This document shows, piece by piece, positions 1 to 7,810 of a stretch of DNA of 64,000 nt (position 1 is the stretch's first letter; each line of letters starts with the position of its first letter). Location: NCBI RefSeq assembly GCF_001653795.1, contig NZ_CP011514.1:1362163-1426162 (forward strand), written 5' to 3'. The DNA is from Mitsuaria sp. 7 (GTDB taxonomy: Bacteria; Pseudomonadota; Gammaproteobacteria; Burkholderiales; Burkholderiaceae_C). A model generated the notes under the pieces. That model searched no databases, was not told the DNA's origin, and saw only the letters and a program-made list of their open reading frames with translations. The position numbers and the translations under genes were made by a program.

Positions 1-3000
1 TGGCGGCTCGCGCTCACGCTGGATGAGCTGAAGATCGCCGGCCCGACGACCAGCGCGCCGCCGCTGTTCGAGGTCAGGCAGGTCCGCACGGTGCTGTCGC
101 CGCGCTCGCTGTGGCATCTGGCGCCGGTGCTGTCCTCGCTGACGGTGGCGTCGCCGCGGGTGCGCGTCGCGCTGCTGGCCGACGGCAAGACGGACCTGGA
201 CGACATCGTCGCCCGGCTGGCCGCGGCGCCCAAGGCGCCGACCGCGCCGGACGAGGGCCCCGCCGAAGCGGCCCTCTACAACATCGAACTCACCGACGGC
301 GAGTTCCGCCTGGACGACCGCGGCGCGGGGATGGTCCATGAACTGAAGGCGCTCCACCTCGGCATTCCGTTCCTGTCGACGCTGGATGCGGACGTCGAGG
401 TGCATGTGCAGCCGCGGCTGTCGGGGCGACTGAACGGCGTCGGGTTCCAGAGCGAGGGCGAGGTGCAGCCCTTCGCTGACACGCGCAGCGCGAGCATGAC
501 GGTCAAGCTCGATGCGCTGGACCTGTCGGCCTACCGCGCCTACTGGCCGAAGGAGCTGCCGATGCGGCTGGCCAAGGGCCTCGTCGATTCGCAGTTGACG
601 CTGAATTTCAAGCAGGCGCCGAAGCAGCCGCCCGAGGTCAAGGTCAGCGGCAAGGCGTCGGTGCGCGAGCTGTCGCTGCAGCGGCGCGCGGGTGTTGGAT
701 CGGACGTGAAGGCGGACACTGGCTGGGAAGACTGGCTGCGCTGGCAGGCGCTGACCGTCGACCTGGCGGACGTGCAGCCGTTGAAGCGGCAGGTGCTGCT
801 GGGCGCGGTGACCTTGAAGCAGCCGGAACTGCTGATGGGCCGCGACGCGCAAGGGCGCCTGTGGCTGCCGGAGATGCCCGCGGCGTCGACGCCAGCATCG
901 TCCGATGCGGACAGGACGCCGGCAAAGACGCCAGCGAAGGCCGCCGCACCCTGGCGCGTCGGCGTGCAGCAACTGGCGCTGGAAGGCGGTCGCGTCGGCT
1001 GGACCGACGAGACGCTGCGTCCGGTGGCCCGGTGGAACGTGGACGGTCTGACGGTCAAGGGCAGCGGGCTGAACTGGCCGCTGGCCGCCAAGGCCGCGCC
1101 GGTGGAGATCGGCGCGACGCTGTCGCCCGAGGGCGGGAAGAGCCCGGCCGCGTTCAGCGGCAAGGGTGAGGTCGGCACGGCGGGCATCGCGCTCGACTGG
1201 GCGCTCAAGGACCTCGCGCTGGACGGCTTCGCGCCGTATCTGAAAGCGGCGACGCCGCTGTCGGTGCAGGGCCGCTTCGCGACTCAGGGCACATTGCGCG
1301 CGGGCCCGGCGGGTGAGGACCTCAAGCTGTCGTTGAAGGCGCTCAGCCTCGACGAGGTGCAATTGGCGGACGGCAAGACGCCGGTGCTGACGTTGAAGCA
1401 GTTGAGCCTCGATCAGGCGGAGCTTGCGCTGGACAGCCGCAGGCTGACGGCCGGGCGACTGGCGCTGGTGGCGCCGAAGGCGCAACTGGGTCGGGACAAG
1501 GCCGGGAAGTGGAGTTGGGACGCCTGGAAGGGCGCTTCGACGTCGACGCCTGCTGCGAGCGGGCAGGGGGCCGCGACGGCCACGTCGACTTCGCGTCGGC
1601 GCGGATCCGAGGGGCGCGGCGATCGCTTGACGCTGGACGTGCCCGAAGTGCTCGAACGCCCCGCGGCCGCGGCGGTACCGGCCAACGACGCGCCCTGGAC
1701 GGCGCAGATCGCGGAGATCGCCGTCGAAGGCGGCGAGGCGACCTTGCTGGACCTCGCCACGCACGTGCTCGACGACGAGCCGGCCCGGCCGATCGGCGTG
1801 CAGGACCTGGTGCTGAAGGTGTCGGGCATCGACTGGGACGGCCGCCAGCTGCGCAAGCCGCTGCCGGTGCAACTGGGCGCCACGCTGCGCCGACCCGACG
1901 CCACGCGCCGCAGCGCGCGCGAGGTGCCGAAGTTCCGCTGGGACGGTCAACTGGCGCTGGCGCCGCTGAAGGCGTCGGGCCGCCTCACCGCCGAGCACCT
2001 GCCGTTGCATTGGGCCGATCCCTACCTCGATCCGGCCATCGGCATCCACCTGCAGCGCGCCGAGGGGTCGATGCGCGGCGGCTTCGATTTCACCGAAACG
2101 CCCAAGGGACCGTCCGTGCGCGCCGGCGGCGAACTGGTGATCGCGGATCTCCGGCTGCGCCAGGCGCGGCTGCAGGACGGCAGACGCCGTTCGGCCGAAG
2201 ACCTGCTGAGCTGGCAGAGCATGAAGCTGGTCGGGCTGCGACTGGCGCTCGCGCCCGGCGGCGCGCCGGACGTGAAGATCCAGCAGGCCGTGCTGGACGA
2301 GTTCTACGCGCGCCTGATCATCAACGAGCAGGGGCGCCTCAACCTGCGCGACCTGAACCAGACCGAGCAGGGTCAGGCCGTGCCCGCCGTGCCGGGCTCG
2401 CCGGCGGCGTCCGCGCCGGTCGCGGCGACGGTGGCCCGCGCGACCTCGGCACCGGGTCCGGCAGCGAACGTTGTATCGAACTCAGTTGCGGTCGCGACCG
2501 GCGCTCCGGCGTCGGCCGGCGCCGCCTCGTCCGCGGCCGGCGATCCGCCGCTGCGCATCAGCATCGCCGAGACCCGCCTCAACGGCGGCAAGGTCGACTT
2601 CAACGACCGCTTCATCAAGCCCAACTACAGCGCCAACCTCAGCGAGCTGACGGGGACGCTGGGCGCGTTCTCCGCAGGTTCCGCGGCGATGGCGCCGCTG
2701 CAGCTCAAGGGCAAGGTCGAGGGCACCGGCCTGCTCGACATCAGCGGCCAGTTGAACCCCAGCGGCGCGCCGCTGGCGCTGGACATCACCGCCAGCGCGA
2801 CCGACATCGAGCTCGCGCCGCTGTCGCCCTATGCCGGCAAGTACGCGGGCTACGCGATCGAGCGCGGCAAGCTGTCCACGCGGGTGCATTACCAGATCGA
2901 GCCCGGCGGCCGGCTGGAGGCCGACAACAAGATCGTGCTCAACCAGCTGACCTTCGGCGACCGCATCGACAGCCCGACGGCGACGCGGCTGCCGGTCAAG

Positions 3001-3828
3001 CTGGCGGTGGCGCTGCTCAAGGACAGCGACGGCGTCATCGACGTCAACCTGCCGGTGAGCGGCTCGCTCAACGATCCGGAGTTCAGCGTCGGCGGGCTGG
3101 TCGTGAAGCTGATCGTGAACCTGTTGACGAAGGCGCTGATGGCGCCGTTCTCGCTGCTGTCGGGCGGGGGCGGTGGCGCCGAGATGAGTCAGCTGGAGTT
3201 CAAGCCGGGCACGGCGGCACTGCAGACGGAGGCGGCGAAGAAGCTCGAGCCGTTGACCAAGGTGCTGGCCGACAAACCGACGCTGCAGTTGAGCATCACG
3301 GGCTGGGTCGATCCCGAGGGCGAACGCCGCGCGGCGCAGGGGGCCCGGCTGGAGGACGCGATGATCGCCGAGCGTCGCCGCGAACTGCGGCGCACGGCGG
3401 TGACCCAGGCGGTCACGCAGGCGGCGAGCGCGCCGGGGGGCGCTGCATCGGGCGCGTCGGGCGCCGTCGACGCGGGCCCGGCCCCGGTCGTGCTCGACGA
3501 CGCACAACGCGCGCGGCTGCTCAAGGTCGTCTACGACAACGCCAAGCTGCCCAACAAGCCGCGCAACCTGATCGGTCTCGCCAAGGACATCCCGGCGGCG
3601 CAGATGCGCGAGCTGCTGATGGACAGCTACACCGTCACCGACCAACAGCTGCGCGAACTCGCCCTGCAGCGCGCGGTGACCGTCCGCGACGCGCTGCTCG
3701 AGCGCGGTGTGCCGAACGCGCGCATGTTCCTGGCCTCGCCGAAACTGCATGCGAAGGACGACGAGCGCGGTGCCGACAAGGACAAGGCCTGGCAACCGCG
3801 CGTCGATCTGGCGCTGAGCGCACAGTAG
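1..3828 (+). CDS. DUF748 / AsmA-like envelope protein, 5' truncated by the window
   Basis: The reading frame is open from base 1, so the N-terminus lies outside the window; about 1275 residues are visible. The repetitive beta-rich sequence (scaffold-like segments separated by Ala/Pro/Ser-rich linkers) is typical of DUF748 proteins in the AsmA/TamB group, thought to span the periplasm and assist outer-membrane homeostasis. The last 220 residues contain a segment resembling an OmpA-type domain (LEFKPGTAALQTEAAKKLEP onward), which would bind peptidoglycan. Low-complexity Ala/Ser linkers occur around window positions 1530-1690 and 2380-2540. The stop at 3826-3828 is followed by a short gap to msrA. 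Family assignment is good; substrate and partners are unknown. Confidence 0.8.
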   Translation, partial: WRLALTLDELKIAGPTTSAPPLFEVRQVRTVLSPRSLWHLAPVLSSLTVASPRVRVALLADGKTDLDDIVARLAAAPKAPTAPDEGPAEAALYNIELTDGEFRLDDRGAGMVHELKALHLGIPFLSTLDADVEVHVQPRLSGRLNGVGFQSEGEVQPFADTRSASMTVKLDALDLSAYRAYWPKELPMRLAKGLVDSQLTLNFKQAPKQPPEVKVSGKASVRELSLQRRAGVGSDVKADTGWEDWLRWQALTVDLADVQPLKRQVLLGAVTLKQPELLMGRDAQGRLWLPEMPAASTPASSDADRTPAKTPAKAAAPWRVGVQQLALEGGRVGWTDETLRPVARWNVDGLTVKGSGLNWPLAAKAAPVEIGATLSPEGGKSPAAFSGKGEVGTAGIALDWALKDLALDGFAPYLKAATPLSVQGRFATQGTLRAGPAGEDLKLSLKALSLDEVQLADGKTPVLTLKQLSLDQAELALDSRRLTAGRLALVAPKAQLGRDKAGKWSWDAWKGASTSTPAASGQGAATATSTSRRRGSEGRGDRLTLDVPEVLERPAAAAVPANDAPWTAQIAEIAVEGGEATLLDLATHVLDDEPARPIGVQDLVLKVSGIDWDGRQLRKPLPVQLGATLRRPDATRRSAREVPKFRWDGQLALAPLKASGRLTAEHLPLHWADPYLDPAIGIHLQRAEGSMRGGFDFTETPKGPSVRAGGELVIADLRLRQARLQDGRRRSAEDLLSWQSMKLVGLRLALAPGGAPDVKIQQAVLDEFYARLIINEQGRLNLRDLNQTEQGQAVPAVPGSPAASAPVAATVARATSAPGPAANVVSNSVAVATGAPASAGAASSAAGDPPLRISIAETRLNGGKVDFNDRFIKPNYSANLSELTGTLGAFSAGSAAMAPLQLKGKVEGTGLLDISGQLNPSGAPLALDITASATDIELAPLSPYAGKYAGYAIERGKLSTRVHYQIEPGGRLEADNKIVLNQLTFGDRIDSPTATRLPVKLAVALLKDSDGVIDVNLPVSGSLNDPEFSVGGLVVKLIVNLLTKALMAPFSLLSGGGGGAEMSQLEFKPGTAALQTEAAKKLEPLTKVLADKPTLQLSITGWVDPEGERRAAQGARLEDAMIAERRRELRRTAVTQAVTQAASAPGGAASGASGAVDAGPAPVVLDDAQRARLLKVVYDNAKLPNKPRNLIGLAKDIPAAQMRELLMDSYTVTDQQLRELALQRAVTVRDALLERGVPNARMFLASPKLHAKDDERGADKDKAWQPRVDLALSAQ

Positions 3829-3904
3829 GTCCGGGGCGCCCGGGCTTGATCGCCGATGATCCGCCCACAAGTGACCCGGCTGACCGACACATGAGGACCC
3901 CGCC

Positions 3905-4480
3905 ATGACCACCACCCCGAACTCCGTTCCACTCCAAGCCGGCGAGGACCTCATCACCCTCGGCGGCGGCTGCTTCTGGTGCACCGAGGCGGTCTTCCTG
4001 CGCGTCAAGGGAGTGCTCGGCGTGGAGTCGGGCTACACCAACGGCCCGCTTGCCAACCCGACCTACGAGCAGGTCTGCTCGGGCAGCACCGGCCATGCCG
4101 AGGTGGTGCGGGTGCGCTTCGACACGAAGGTCGTCAGCCTGGAGGACCTGCTGCAGGTCTTCTTCACCATCCACGACCCGACCACGCTCAACCGCCAGGG
4201 CGCCGACGTCGGCACCCAGTACCGCTCCGGCATCTACTACACGAGCCCCGCGCAGCTCGGCGTGATCCGCCAGGTCGTCGACGAGGCGCAGCGCGCGCAC
4301 GGCGGCAAGGTCGTCACCGAGATCCAGCCCGAGCAGAACTACTGGCCTGCCGAGGCCTATCACCAGGACTACTTCGCCAATCATCCGGAGCAGGGCTACT
4401 GCGCCTTCGTCGTCGCGCCCAAGGTCGACAAGTTCGCGAAGAAGTTCAAGGAGCTGCTGAAGGACGAGGCCGCGAGCTGA
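3905..4480 (+). CDS. msrA: Peptide-methionine (S)-S-oxide reductase MsrA
   Basis: Reduces methionine-S-sulfoxide in free or protein-bound form, using thioredoxin. The 191-residue protein carries the hallmark GCFWCTEAVF motif, with the nucleophilic Cys at about residue 23, and the following GVESGYTNG and YHQDYFANHP segments. Length and motif order match full MsrA proteins. No signal peptide is visible, so it should be cytoplasmic. The ATG is preceded by a short AGGA. The stop codon overlaps the ATG of the downstream ABC ATPase by one base (TGATG), which suggests some co-translation, although the ABC locus is functionally distinct. Confidence 0.95.
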   Translation: MTTTPNSVPLQAGEDLITLGGGCFWCTEAVFLRVKGVLGVESGYTNGPLANPTYEQVCSGSTGHAEVVRVRFDTKVVSLEDLLQVFFTIHDPTTLNRQGADVGTQYRSGIYYTSPAQLGVIRQVVDEAQRAHGGKVVTEIQPEQNYWPAEAYHQDYFANHPEQGYCAFVVAPKVDKFAKKFKELLKDEAAS

Positions 4481-5235
4481 TGGTCGTCCTGGACGGGCTG
4501 CGGTATCGCTACGGCGGGCAGGCCAGGGCGGGCGAGGGCGAGGGCCAGGGCGAGACTCCCGTCGCTGCCGACCTGCGCTTCCCGGACTTCGTGCTGCCCG
4601 TCGATGGACATCTTCTGTTGAGGGGCGCATCGGGAAGCGGAAAGAGCACGCTGCTCGCGCTGATGGCGGGCCTGTTGACGCCGACCAGCGGACGACTCGT
4701 GATGGGAGAGGTCGAGGTCGGCACGCTCGCGCCCGCGGCGCGCGATGCCTGGCGTGGCGCGCACCTCGGCTTCGTGCCGCAACGGCTGCACCTGAGCCCG
4801 TCGCTCACCGTGCGCGACAACCTGTCGCTGCCGTATGTGGCCGCCGGCTTGTCGCCGGACCTCGGGCGCATCCAAGCGGTACTGGATGAGCTCGGTGTGG
4901 GCGCGCTCCAGGATCGCCGTCCGCACGCGCTCAGCCAGGGGCAGGCGCAGCGCGTGGCGCTCGCGCGGGCGCTGCTGCGCGCGCCGCGATTCGTGCTGGC
5001 CGACGAGCCCACCGCCAATCTCGACGACGAGGCCTGCGACGCGACGCTGGTCATGCTGCGACGCGCGGCCGCCGAGCACGGCGTGTGCCTCGTCATCGCC
5101 TCGCACGACGCGCGCATCGAAGCCGCCTGGGCTGACTGGCCTGCGCTGCACCGGCTGCGGCTCACGGGCCGCAGCGCTGTGTCTGCCGGCTCGGCCTCCG
5201 GCCATGCCGAGGCTTCGGCGGCTTCGACTTCATGA
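4480..5235 (+). CDS. ABC transporter ATP-binding protein of a putative zinc-uptake locus
   Basis: A 251-residue ATPase with Walker A GASGSGKST (near residue 50), signature LSQGQAQRVALARAL, Walker B FVLADEPTANLD and a switch His in IASHDAR. It belongs to the LolD/MacB-type group that pairs with FtsX-fold permeases instead of classical importer permeases. Its stop overlaps the ATG of the permease gene (5232-5235, ATGA), indicating translational coupling. Gene order ATPase, permease, DUF3299, ZnuD-like receptor resembles the Zur-regulated PA4064-PA4066 genes of Pseudomonas aeruginosa. The role in zinc handling is inferred from context. LolCDE is less likely because LolC/E-type neighbours are absent. 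Confidence 0.85.
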   Translation: MVVLDGLRYRYGGQARAGEGEGQGETPVAADLRFPDFVLPVDGHLLLRGASGSGKSTLLALMAGLLTPTSGRLVMGEVEVGTLAPAARDAWRGAHLGFVPQRLHLSPSLTVRDNLSLPYVAAGLSPDLGRIQAVLDELGVGALQDRRPHALSQGQAQRVALARALLRAPRFVLADEPTANLDDEACDATLVMLRRAAAEHGVCLVIASHDARIEAAWADWPALHRLRLTGRSAVSAGSASGHAEASAASTS

Positions 5236-6443
5236 GCCGCGCGCCCTTGAACCTGCCGCGCCTCGCGTGGCGCTACCTCTGGGCGCGTCCGATGCTGACG
5301 GCGCTCAACCTGATGCTGCTGAGCCTCGGGCTGGCGGCGATCGGCTTCGTTGTCCTGGTCAGCGAGCAGATGGAGCAGGGCCTGAAGCGCGATCTCGGCG
5401 GCATCGACCTGGTCGTCGGCGCCAAGGGCAGCCCGATGCAGATCCTGCTGGCGGGCGTGTTCCACCTCGACCAGTCGACCGGCAACATCCCGCTGGCCAC
5501 GGTGTCGCAGCTGCGTGCGCAGCCACTGGTCGCGCAGGCGGTGCCGATCTCGCTGGGCGACAGCTTCCAGGGCTTCCGCATCGTCGGGACGACGGGCGAC
5601 TATCTGTCGCTCTATCAGCTCAGCCTGACTCAAGGTCAGGCGTGGAAGGCGCCGATGCAGGCCTTGGTCGGTGCCGAGGTGGCGAGGCGGTCGGGGTTGA
5701 AGCCGGGCGACCGGTTCCACGGCACGCACGGCCTCGCGTCCGGCGGCGACGAGCATGAGGAAGCCTACGAGGTCACCGGCGTGCTGGCGCCGACGGGCGG
5801 CGTCGTCGATCGGCTCGTGCTGACGGACCTGGCTTCCGTATGGGAAGCGCATGCGGCGCATGGACATGGCGAGGCTGCGCATCAGGACGAGGCCTCGCTC
5901 GAAGTCAGCATGGTGCTGGTCCGCTACCGCAGCCCGCTGGCCGCGGTGATGCTGCCACGCTGGGTGAATGCGCAGCCAGGTCTTCAGGCCTCCGTGCCGG
6001 CGCTGGAAACGGCGCGGTTGCTGAGCATGGTCGGCGTCGGTGTCGACGTGCTGCGCGGCTTCGGCGGCGTGCTGCTGCTGGCGGCGGCCTTGTCCGTGCT
6101 GGTGGCCCTGCTGCACGCCGTCCGTGAACGCCAGGGCGATCTCGCGATGCTGCGCATGCTCGGCGCCACGCCGACGCGCGTGGCCGCGCTGATCGCGATG
6201 GAGGCGCTGATGCTGGCGGCCCTGGCCACGGTGCTCGCGCTGGTCCTGTCCCACGCACTGACCGCCGGCCTTGGCGCGGTGCTGGCGCAGCAGCAGTCGG
6301 TCCGGATCTCCGGCGCCTGGATGTCCGCTTGGGAAACGCTCGTGCCGGCACTGGCGCTCGGACTGGCCCTGCTCGCCGCCGCGTGGCCGGCGTGGCGCGG
6401 CTATCGGCTCGACGTCACCGAACTGCTCCAGACGCCTCGGTGA
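5232..6443 (+). CDS. FtsX-like ABC permease
   Basis: A 403-residue membrane protein with one N-terminal transmembrane helix (about residues 17-40), a large periplasmic MacB-PCD-like domain, and three C-terminal helices (about residues 265-385). This is the standard FtsX/MacB permease topology. It starts within the stop codon of the ATPase gene (ATGA), so the two form one transporter. The periplasmic part contains a short His/Glu-rich stretch (EAHAAHGHGEAAHQDEAS, about residues 205-222) that could bind Zn(II), consistent with metal-related function. Such systems transmit ATP-driven motion to periplasmic partners; the cargo is unknown here. Confidence 0.85.
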   Translation: MSRAPLNLPRLAWRYLWARPMLTALNLMLLSLGLAAIGFVVLVSEQMEQGLKRDLGGIDLVVGAKGSPMQILLAGVFHLDQSTGNIPLATVSQLRAQPLVAQAVPISLGDSFQGFRIVGTTGDYLSLYQLSLTQGQAWKAPMQALVGAEVARRSGLKPGDRFHGTHGLASGGDEHEEAYEVTGVLAPTGGVVDRLVLTDLASVWEAHAAHGHGEAAHQDEASLEVSMVLVRYRSPLAAVMLPRWVNAQPGLQASVPALETARLLSMVGVGVDVLRGFGGVLLLAAALSVLVALLHAVRERQGDLAMLRMLGATPTRVAALIAMEALMLAALATVLALVLSHALTAGLGAVLAQQQSVRISGAWMSAWETLVPALALGLALLAAAWPAWRGYRLDVTELLQTPR

Positions 6444-6610
6444 GGCCGTGCCGGACGCTGCGCTGGACCTCGTGGCGACCTTGACGCGGAACGTGGCTCG
6501 CCCGCCGGTTGCTTCGGGCGGTCACCGAGCCGGTGCACAATGGTGAGCTTCACGCGGCCCTGCCTCTGCATTGAAGCCGCATTGACGCCGCACCGACGCC
6601 GACGCCCTCG

Positions 6611-7174
6611 ATGACCCCTCGCTCCACCACCGCTGCAACGCAGGCCCGCCGGGCTTTGCTCGCGCTCGTGACGACCGTCATGGCGGGCGCCGTGTTCGCG
6701 CAGGCCGCCTCGTCCACGCCGGCCATGCCGGCCACCTCCGGCGCCGCGGTGACCATGGGCTCCGGCCCCGGCTATCACGACCCCCGCAGCCCCTTCAAGC
6801 CGCTGCAGGAGGTCGAGGGCGTTGTCAGCTGGAAGCTGCTGTCCTCGGTCACCGTGAAAGCGGACAAGAGCAAGGTCACCCCGAGCTTCCCCTCCGGCGT
6901 GCTGGCGCTGAACCAGCGCACCGTGAAGGTCCAGGGCTTCATGATGCCGCTGGAGCCGGGCGACAAGCAGAGCCACTTCCTGCTGTCGTCGGTGCCCACG
7001 AGCTGCTCGTTCTGCGTGCCCGCGGGTCCGGAAGGGCTGGTCGAGGTCCGCAGCAAGACGCCGGTCCGCTACACGCTGGACGTCGTGACCGTGGAAGGCC
7101 AGATGGCCGTCCTCAACGACGATCCCTACGGCATGTTCTATCGCGTGACGGACGCCGTCCGTTCGACGCGTTGA
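6611..7174 (+). CDS. DUF3299 periplasmic protein of the zinc locus
   Basis: A 187-residue exported protein: a signal peptide (hydrophobic core ALLALVTTVMAGAVFA, cleavage near residue 34) followed by a DUF3299 domain. Visible family features are KVQGFMMPLEPG, a LLSSVPTSCSFCVPAGPEG segment with a CxxC pair, and a terminal LNDDPYGMFYRV. DUF3299 proteins often sit next to FtsX-type ABC genes and belong to Zur regulons in pseudomonads; here the gene follows the permease by 167 bases. The biochemical function is not established. Three Thr/Ala-rich residue stretches after the signal sequence suggest a flexible linker. Confidence 0.8.
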   Translation: MTPRSTTAATQARRALLALVTTVMAGAVFAQAASSTPAMPATSGAAVTMGSGPGYHDPRSPFKPLQEVEGVVSWKLLSSVTVKADKSKVTPSFPSGVLALNQRTVKVQGFMMPLEPGDKQSHFLLSSVPTSCSFCVPAGPEGLVEVRSKTPVRYTLDVVTVEGQMAVLNDDPYGMFYRVTDAVRSTR

Positions 7175-7203
7175 AGTGCTGAAGCGCTGAAACACTGAGG
7201 CCC

Positions 7204-7644
7204 ATGTCCCGTTCGCCCGCCATCGTCATGACCCGCCAGCAGCGCTGGTGGATCTGGCTGTGCGTGGTGACCGTCGTGGGTTTCCAGGCGCTGGGCCTGG
7301 TCCACCGGGCCTTGCACGGTGGGCCCATGCCCGAGCCGATCCGTCTCGCGGCGGCCGCTGCGAAGCAGGCCGCGGCGATCGAGCGCGCCCAGCAGATCGC
7401 GCTGGCCGAGCTGGGTGATGCCGACGCCGATGCCGACGCTGGTCCGATCCTGAAGTTCGGGCACATCGCCGGTTCCGGCGATTGCCAGTTGCTCGACCAG
7501 CTCAGCCATGTGCTGGGTCCCATCGTCCAGGCCTCTGCCTGGGCCGCGTTGCCGCCGGACATGCCCACGGGCATCGATCAGCCGCATGACGCCACGCTCG
7601 CGCAGCTCTGGCGCAAGGGCGCCCGCGGGCCGCCGAGAGCCTGA
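7204..7644 (+). CDS. Small membrane-anchored protein, DUF2946-like, in the zinc locus
   Basis: A 146-residue protein with one N-terminal transmembrane segment (WWIWLCVVTVVGFQALGLV) followed by an Ala-rich linker with an acidic DADADADA run and a C-terminal domain containing GHIAGSGDCQLLDQLSH. The His...Cys...LDQL pattern resembles the small DUF2946-type proteins often placed before TonB receptors for metals. It is 29 bases after the DUF3299 gene and just before the ZnuD-like receptor, so it is probably part of the same unit. The function is unknown; periplasmic metal binding through His and Cys is possible. A second ATG at 7228 is an alternative start. Confidence 0.6.
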   Translation: MSRSPAIVMTRQQRWWIWLCVVTVVGFQALGLVHRALHGGPMPEPIRLAAAAAKQAAAIERAQQIALAELGDADADADAGPILKFGHIAGSGDCQLLDQLSHVLGPIVQASAWAALPPDMPTGIDQPHDATLAQLWRKGARGPPRA

Positions 7645-7810
7645 CACCTCCATCGATTCCGCCCTTGCTCAGGCGCGTCCGTTCCGGGCGTGTCCGTTCA
7701 CGCGACCGGGCCGTTCGCGCATGCCTTCGGCATCGCGGCGTGCCGGCATGGGCCCTCCAAGAATTTGATGGCGCCGCGGCGTTCCGCCGCCGGTGCTCGA
7801 GAGTGTTTCC

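Noticed and set aside
4480..6443. LolCDE lipoprotein exporter
   Set aside because: The ATPase and single permease resemble it, but paired LolC/LolE genes are absent and the neighbours point to a metal locus.
4380..7810. Zur-box upstream of zinc genes
   Set aside because: No palindrome resembling known Zur sites was seen in the gaps before the ABC, DUF3299 or receptor genes; control remains unproved.
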